This document shows positions 58,054-64,000 of a DNA stretch of 64,000 nt, piece by piece. The position numbers were made by a program, and so were the translations under genes. Within the stretch, counting starts at the first letter, position 1. Each line of letters begins with the position of its first letter. Origin of the DNA: Physcia stellaris. Lineage: Eukaryota > Ascomycota > Lecanoromycetes > Caliciales > Physciaceae. The stretch lies in assembly GCA_018902385.1 (NCBI GenBank), contig JABSSW010000027.1, positions 124,001-188,000 of the forward strand, in the 5' to 3' direction. Under the pieces are notes generated by a model that saw nothing but the letters and a program-made list of their open reading frames with translations, ran no database searches and was not told the DNA's origin.

Positions 58054-59149
58054 CTACTTCTTGCGCTTTCTGGGCGGCCCCTCAGCTGCCGTAGAGTCTT
58101 CTGACACATCATCATTGATCTCTTCAACGTCCTCATCATCTGATTCTATCTCCTGCTCACTTGCCTGTGCTATTGAAGTCTGAGCGGCCTGAAATATTGG
58201 GACCATGGCTGACTTACCAAAGTAGCGGAGAGCTCCAGGGAACAGGTCTTCACATATAGCAATGGCGAGATCATCTCCAGCAGGGTATATCTCATGAACA
58301 AGAGGATCATCCTGATTTTCGTCGGTGCTGATTGTTCTCTTGATAATTGACGTCAGATCTTCCTCCGGTGACTCTTGCTCTCTCTTCGGTAAATTCGTGG
58401 CGGAACCACCTTCGCTCCCTTTCGATTGGTCGTCCATTACCTTAGCAGACTCTGCTGCAGTAATGCTTCGGCCGCGATAGCCAAAGAAGGCAAAAAAGCT
58501 AGGAGAGCTGGAATCCGACTCTTCCAATCTATCCACTAGACGACTATACGCTCTCAGCACCAACCCCGGGGACTTCGCGTTCCCCGAATTGCCGCCCTGA
58601 CCCGCTCTTTCCTACCCGTTAGAGTCCTCATTAAAAGCATCAACAGCCAGATCCAACAAGCCTTCCGTAGGATCCATGTTTTTCTTCCACTTGATCTTCA
58701 CAGGCTCACTGACCAAGCCCGTCGAACCGTCCTTGCTCCTTCGATGCCAGAACGTCTTTTCCAATGCCTCGTTCTCGAAGTAATCGTTATGATCGAATTG
58801 GAAGGTGATTTTGAAGCTGCGCGGGTCGCCGTGCGATGGATCATCGTCCACCTCAAAACGCGCAATCTCAATGGCCTTCAAAGAGCTCAAGATTTGAAGG
58901 TCGCATGACTGGATAGCTGGCTCAATCGCGGGCGGCGCATCGTCCGATTGTAGAATCGTCGGCCAGAAGCCAGGGACTTGCTTGATGAGGCGCGCGCGAT
59001 CTGCGTAGATGGGTTTTGACTTGATGTAAGACGTGCGTACTATTTATGTGTCAATTGGTATTCGTTTAAGTCTCTCGTGGTCACAGACGTATCTCGATTT
59101 CCAGTGCCTCGAACCGCTTCTCAACTTCAGCTAGTTCTGCAAATACCAT
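58054..59149 (-). CDS. NAP-family histone chaperone (Vps75/SET-like)
   Basis: Nucleosome-assembly-protein family chaperone, closer in form to Vps75/SET. Exon 1 (59149-59089) reads MVFAELAEVEKRFEALEIEI and exon 2 (59039-) joins to LRTSYIKSKPIYADRARLIK, then QVPGFWPTILQSDDAPPA and SFKITFQFDHNDYFENEAL, followed by the NAP fold with EPVKIKWKKNMDPTEG. The last part is SPSFFAFFGYRGRSI, EIYPAGDDLAIAICEDLFPG and an acidic tail ending GPPRKRKK. At 58612-58614 an in-frame TAG interrupts the frame. A 63-base intron (58615-58553, GTAGGA...GCTGAG) would remove it and give 327 residues, joining DSNG to AYSRLVDRLEESDS. Reading through the TAG keeps the same frame, so the join cannot be proven here. Nuclear chaperone for H3/H4 or Rtt109 help is by family only. 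Confidence 0.82.
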
Positions 59150-59776
59150 CCTGCCCCCTTCGGATTCCTCTCAGGTTCACCTCAATGTAAGGCTCTATCG
59201 TGAATTTATAAGGTAATCTGTCGCGAAGACTTCTTCGCGATGTGGAGCTTGGCTCCTAGGCGAGAAATGTGCCGAGGTCCGAACGGAAATTTCCGCACAA
59301 ACGAAAAATTGGCCCAGATGCCAACCTACCTGACTCTGCAATTAATTCTATCACTCTTCCTCCTAAGGGCACCTGGTCGTCGACATAGGGCCGGCGTACT
59401 CTGTCATGATTAGAGGGTTTAAGGCTTCTGGATGGCGCAATCAAGAAAGTCCCTGCGGCTCTGGGAAACGGGCAGGTCGCACAATGCTGCAGAACAGCAA
59501 TGCCTCTGGCCGAACCGCTTCCTTTGAAAATGGCACCTTCTTTGACTCTTCCTTACTCTAGGTAGTGTCAAATGTTCCAGTGTTTGACCAAGGGTCTCTG
59601 TTATCTGTTACATTCACAAGTCATGGCATGAGTCACAACTTATTGCTTTCTAACGACCTAGCTCTTTCCTCATTTCCACAGAATTGCAATTGATGGGGTA
59701 CCCCGACAGTTGTTTCTCCAATCTCATGATTGCACATACTCATACATCCTCTCTCTCTTGAGAACTCCAGAACACC
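59150..59776. promoter_or_regulatory. Shared upstream region of the NAP-family gene and the GDIDILI gene
   Basis: The two divergent start codons are about 627 bases apart. The interval has no recognised gene; it should hold both promoters. Confidence 0.45.
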
Positions 59777-60884
59777 ATGGGTGGGAAAGCGTTCACCTCA
59801 GGTCCCCACCCCTTGTCCACTCCTCGGCTACCACCAGACGTCTACTTTTCTGTCCTCGAACAGACCATAGCCTTGTTTCGAACATTGTTCAAGCATGTTG
59901 CATCACCTCCTCCAGGTAGGTCTATTGAGAAATCGTTACGACTAAAATATGTCGGGTGACACAACACTTGCCTGTGGCCCGAATACTGACATGGACTCAC
60001 CAACAGCTCCGGCCAAAGCGTCCCATGGCGACATCGACATCCTCATTTGCGAACCCCTCACCCACCCTCCTCCTTCAACCGCGGCGCTCGAGGAGCTGCT
60101 CAACTCAAAACGCAGCCTCTCCACCGCTGGTCGTTCCTTCGCGACCCCACATCCCACGATTAGTGATGCGTACGTCCAGGTGGACACGCGCGTCTGTCCC
60201 GATGTAGAGGCTTGGAGATGGCATTTATTCCATCACGCCTTCGGAGACCTGTGGAATTTACTGGGCACAACTATCAGGCCCTTTGGTCTCACCGCGAATG
60301 AGAAAGGATTGCATGTGAGAATTGAGGAAATTGAGGCCCTGGACAGGAAGAAGAGCATGATATTCCTGACTAAAGACCCGCGTGAGGTGTGCGTGTTACT
60401 GGGGCTCGAGCAGGAGAGGTTGGGAATTGATGAGGATGGCGTGGTTCGTGGAGGCGACGGCACCGATGGTAGAGGTTTTCGAAACATGGAGGAGATGTAC
60501 GAGTTCGTCACCCAGTCAAGATTCTTCCGCAGAAACTCCTATATCAGACATACGCTCAAAGCCAACGACCGGAAGCGCATGGCGCAAAGAGACGGGTATA
60601 GTGCCTTTGTGGACGACTGGCTTTCAGCTTACACTGGCAGCGGAGGTGAAGATCCCGAACTGACCAGAGCAAGTGTATGGGACGAAGTCATGGAGAAGTA
60701 CAATATCGAGAAAGTGTACGAAGAGAGGATCACGACATGGCGACAAGAACGGGAGCGATTGAAGCTGAAAGCGGAGGCCAGAGAACAGCGCAAGATGGCA
60801 GCTATGGAGGAAGAGGCGCACGCGGAAGCGCGGATCAAGAATCGGGAGTCTGGTCCAGCAAAGGTGGTGGAACAGGTCGAATGA
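59777..60884 (+). CDS. Uncharacterised conserved fungal protein with nucleotidyltransferase-like GDIDILI motif
   Basis: Two exons (59777-59915 and 60007-60884) code for 338 residues. The first exon reads MGGKAFTSGPHPLSTPRLPP and DVYFSVLEQTIALFRTLF; the join gives SPPPAPAKASHGDIDILICE. The GDIDILI run resembles the DxD metal site of minimal nucleotidyltransferases, but no preceding GS pair is seen. Later runs are YVQVDTRVCPDVEAWRWHLF, HHAFGDLWNLLGTTIRPFGL, GLHVRIEEIEALDRKKSMIF and DPREVCVLLGL, then SRFFRRNSYIRHTLKANDRK. The end is a charged coiled coil (RITTWRQERERLKLKAEARE). Overall it matches a fungal family of unknown function in which the first exon starts MGGKAFxxGPxPLxTPRMP. Nucleotidyltransferase activity is only a hint. 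Confidence 0.75.
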
Positions 60885-63501
60885 CTGTTTTGCAACCTTG
60901 GAAAGTCTATCATCCATTGATCACGAGCGAAAATGAATGCTCTTCCCTCCAAAAACTTGACGACCTCTCTTGAGGCTTATGAGTTGACATCAACGCAGAG
61001 TCGAACGCAGGGGTTCTGATCTTTTATGCTATCGGATGAGGAGCGCATCTTTCAACGCAGAATTGCGAGCTCAGAGCTGTCTTTCTTGAACCGCCCGCAA
61101 AGTGATGTCCTGGATTCGCAAGCTTCGTTCTCGATTTTTCTTCACGAGTGTTGTTTCTATTTATATACTTTTGTCGTTCCGAGACTGATTATGAATGCTA
61201 TTCGGATCATTCTTACCCTCCAGTATCTTCCGCCATGCCAACATTCAGCATCCCTCTCTGCTTTTTTCTCTATCCAGCACGTCAATCATTTTCACAGCCT
61301 CACAGCGTCTACACCCCCTTCCCCCCTCGCTTTCGACGATAATCCTCAAAAACACTCTTTCGCTCCCTTCCCAGTGCCGACGTCTCAGCCCACGTCCATC
61401 AATCCTCGCACCGCACAACCTTTCATTCGTCGTGCACCTCCCAACACAAAGCGTTGCTATACTTTCGACACTCATGTTGATTGAAGGCAGCTAGATTTAA
61501 TCTTGAAAATGAGATGAGGTAACGAGTCGGCTGAAAAGGAGAGAGGGAGAGGGAGGCCGGTGGAGAGGAGGGAGGAGATGAGATGGAGCGGCTTCTGGGT
61601 GGCTGGCGATTGAAGTTATCAGTGTTTGTGGTTGGAGAGAGATTGTGGGGGGAGAAAGGAAAAGGGGGAATCTACATCGCCCCCCCCACAAAAATCAATC
61701 CACATCTCCATCCCCACCCCTCCCCAAAGTCATCGAGCTCGCCGATCCGGTCGAAGACGCGATGCTCGTGCTGCTGCCAGATCCAGATCCAGAACCCTCC
61801 CCAAAACCAGACACGGACGCAGAACTAGAGCCAGAACCGGCCCAGTGCCCCCATCGCCGCAGCAGCACTCATAACGGTAGCAGTAGGCTTTCCGCCGCAG
61901 CTCCCACTCTCACCCCCACTCCAGAAATGAAACTCCCAACCCACCCCCGCACCCTCAGAGACGGGATACCACGGCACCTGGGCAGACACATGCGCCATCG
62001 GGGCCGGTGGGAAGGATTGGGCGGGGAGGTAGGCGGGGGTGTTGTCGTTGAGGGTGCAGGCGCAGTTATGTGAGGTTGGGGCTGTGGGGACGATGGGGGA
62101 CGTAGGTTTTTGATGAGAACTGGGAGGGGGAGGAGAGGGAGGAGCAGTCGAGTGTGATGGTCTCGGTGGTTGTGATTGTTCTGGTTATGGGTGTGGTCGA
62201 GACGGGAGGAATGGATAGGAGGAGGTGGGATGTGTGCATTTCGAGAGACGATATAACGTCAATGACGAGGATCGAAGACTGATTCTGAGTCATAGAAGGC
62301 GAGGAGAGAGCAATTACCAATGATGGACGTTATGCCATAGAACGGCGAAAAGACTGAACATGAGGATTGAAACAAGCGGATAGCTGCCAAACCCTCGAGG
62401 TGGTGTTATAACACATCTACTAGAGACGGCTGTGCCTTCTGGACAGCTTCTTCCACCTTTTAGCCATACTAAAGTCGGTGCTTAGCAAGATCCCATTGGT
62501 GGCCTTATTTATTGGTATTCCCCCTCGAGACTGGGAGGCCGTAAAGCTGATTCAGCGTACCTGGTAGATAGAATAGATTTTGGGAGAAGAAGTAGCAGAC
62601 TTGGCGATATTGTTGGTGGTAGGATGGATAAAGGTGTTTTATTGGTCATGGCGGAGTGCTCTCGTGGAATGGACGGTGGGAGGGCTGAGCACAGCGCTTT
62701 GTGCAGCTCAACTGCAACGTCGCAACAACAATTAAAGAGCCTATCACCAAAGAGATGCAGAGACGCAAATTGAAGCAGAAGTTGCTGTCGCGATTTTTGT
62801 ACGACACTTTAGCATGGGCAGGAGAATGAACTGTCAAAGCCCTACGGAATTCTCCCAACCAAACCTGAATAATGATGCCGATAGAACCGAAAAGCGATCT
62901 GTACATAGTGCCGAGCTTTTTGGACGGCAAAGACCTTAAGGATGAGCCGCGTTTGTCATACTGATATAAGGCATATGCTGGAGTCAATCCTAACACGCGG
63001 ACACGCTGCATCATGCTGCATCACAACCAAAGTCCTGGATGCCCGTGACGAAGAGACACCTGGACAGAACGTTGACCGGGCTCGTCGCAAATTTAGCTTC
63101 TGTCTACGAAGATCAATTAGGCTCGTTGCTTCCATTTGTATACATTTTTCTCATAGAAACAAGGTAGAAGCAGCAGAGGTACCTACCCAAAATCTGACAT
63201 GTTGTAGAGGGGGAGGGAAAAGTATCAACAAATGAGATGGCTAGAAGCGACAAGCAGAGCATGAGCTGCGTAGCAAGATGAGACAGGGAGCACTCCGCGC
63301 TATGTGACTACGATATACGGGCATGCTGGTTACCATGACGAGACTGGCCGATTGGATACTGTATAACCGACAAGGAGCCAAATCATGACATGCGATGTCA
63401 GATGATGGGACTTCTGGAAAGACGTCGTCTTTTCCGATGGGACGCTTTCGGCTACTCAGATCCTCGAATAAGAAATGAAGAAAACGTATCATATCATGAG
63501 T
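60885..63501. other. 2.6 kb with low-complexity sequence and no convincing gene
   Basis: Purine- and pyrimidine-rich stretches (61500-62150) encode only Pro/Ser/Arg-rich frames. Short frames at 61026-61484 and 62646-63014 have no domain. A possible coding remnant on the minus strand is listed separately. Confidence 0.4.
61825..62320 (-). other. Possible small secreted-type gene, not resolved
   Basis: On the minus strand, a Ser/Thr-rich segment (TTTETITLDCSSLSSP) at about 62200-62130 is followed, in another frame, by NCACTLNDNTPAYLPAQSFP, then HVSAQVPWYPVSEGAGVGWE, and a hydrophobic C-terminus ending GALGRFWL, which could be a GPI-anchor signal. The stop is at 61825. The two parts are not in the same frame and I saw no acceptable intron between them, so this may be a broken or mis-sequenced gene. 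Confidence 0.25.
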
Positions 63502-64000
63502 CTACCGCTGGCCAAATGGCTCATCCGAGACTCTTTGCGATTCGTTGACCTCGCCTATGGCACCGGTGGGCTCTAGAGGATATGTGGTGGACGGCAAACT
63601 CTGCAAGTGTTTCCGATGATGCTCGTGAGCCTATGAGTGAGTATTAGCCTTTGACTCTGGCCGTATACGAGTAGAGAACCCTGTCCAAACTTCGAGGCTA
63701 AAGTGACAAGGCGTACTGATAGAAGAACTTACGAAAGGGAGACCGCAGTATGTACACCAGCATATTTGCGGTTTGTCGACATTTATGAATATTCTTGGAT
63801 GGCCTAATGGTCCACCTCCGCCATCGCATGATACGACCCTATTTTGCGTCCATCGGACTGGCTGCTTGTGAATCAGGCTGATGGCAGCTTCGGGTTGAGG
63901 CTTTAGGTTTTTCAGGCGTCAGCAAAGTACATAAGCTCGTAGAATATCATTTCTTGCTCCCTCTAAGTAGCCGTCGAGACAGATTTTACTCCAGCATTCC
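63502..64000 (-). CDS. NDUFS6: NADH dehydrogenase (complex I) zinc subunit NDUFS6, 3' part
   Basis: The 3' portion of the mitochondrial complex I subunit NDUFS6 (13 kDa A, zinc-containing), running off the right edge. The last two exons are readable: one ends at 63733 and the final exon is 63630-63502. The first reads AAISLIHKQPVRWTQNRVVS, then CDGGGGPLGHPRIFINVDKP and QICWCTYCGLPF; the intron (GTAAGT...CATAG) joins it to AHEHHRKHLQSLPSTTYPLE and PTGAIGEVNESQRVSDEPFG, ending QR. The Cys-x2-Cys (CTYC) and upstream Cys/His residues form the zinc site. An acceptor-like AAAG near 63900 suggests the next exon boundary. The start and mitochondrial presequence are outside or unresolved in this window. 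Confidence 0.88.

Noticed and set aside
61645-62073. Plus-strand His/Pro-rich frame
   Set aside because: Low-complexity product of purine/pyrimidine-rich DNA without any family.

Overview
The window is a 64 kb piece of a nuclear chromosome from a filamentous ascomycete (Pezizomycotina). The evidence is dense genes on both strands, introns of roughly 50 to 120 bases with GT...AG ends and CTAAC-like branch points, and proteins that are clearly fungal: a CDC12-type septin, a Zn2Cys6 regulator, an HDA1-complex subunit and a fungal CASTOR-like ACT protein. No genus can be named from the sequence. I saw no transposon, viral element, CRISPR array, rRNA or tRNA.

The left part (1 to 17.5 kb) mixes lineage-restricted and conserved genes. 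It holds a small acidic unknown protein, an EBP/EXPERA membrane protein, a DUF4748-like small protein, a 465-residue unknown, a CID-domain RNA-processing protein, a secreted cysteine-rich protein, possible gene remains at 12.1-12.7 kb, an ACT-domain protein, a poorly resolved multi-exon gene and a WDR83/MORG1 WD40 protein. The centre (17.8 to 40.2 kb) is a compact housekeeping block: septin CDC12, PWP2, PRP45/SNW1, the TFIIH helicase SSL2/XPB, an acidic unknown, NADH pyrophosphatase NPY1, signal peptidase subunit SPC3, exoribonuclease XRN1 and the histone chaperone HAT2. Three pairs are divergent with short shared upstream regions: CDC12/PWP2, PRP45/SSL2 and XRN1/HAT2.

The right part (41 to 64 kb) is more accessory. 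It has a secreted M35-like metalloprotease, a protein with ten copies of an LETLPATTYQPP-type repeat, an HDA2/HDA3-like subunit with a chromodomain-like N-terminus, a Zn2Cys6 factor followed on its upstream side by about 4.6 kb without a convincing gene, a NAP-family histone chaperone, an unknown protein with a GDIDILI motif, a 2.6 kb gene-poor stretch, and at the edge the 3' part of the complex I zinc subunit NDUFS6.

The genes do not form one pathway. Themes recur (chromatin: HAT2, HDA2/3, NAP; RNA: CID protein, PRP45, PWP2, XRN1), but I see no sign of a cluster beyond normal gene order. The most checkable oddities are two single-base reading-frame breaks at homopolymers in conserved genes (SSL2 and the HDA2/3-like gene), an in-frame TAG in the NAP gene that may mark an unusual 63-base intron, and two stop-free multiple-of-three introns in PRP45. 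I did not find convincing evidence of a wholly new biological system.
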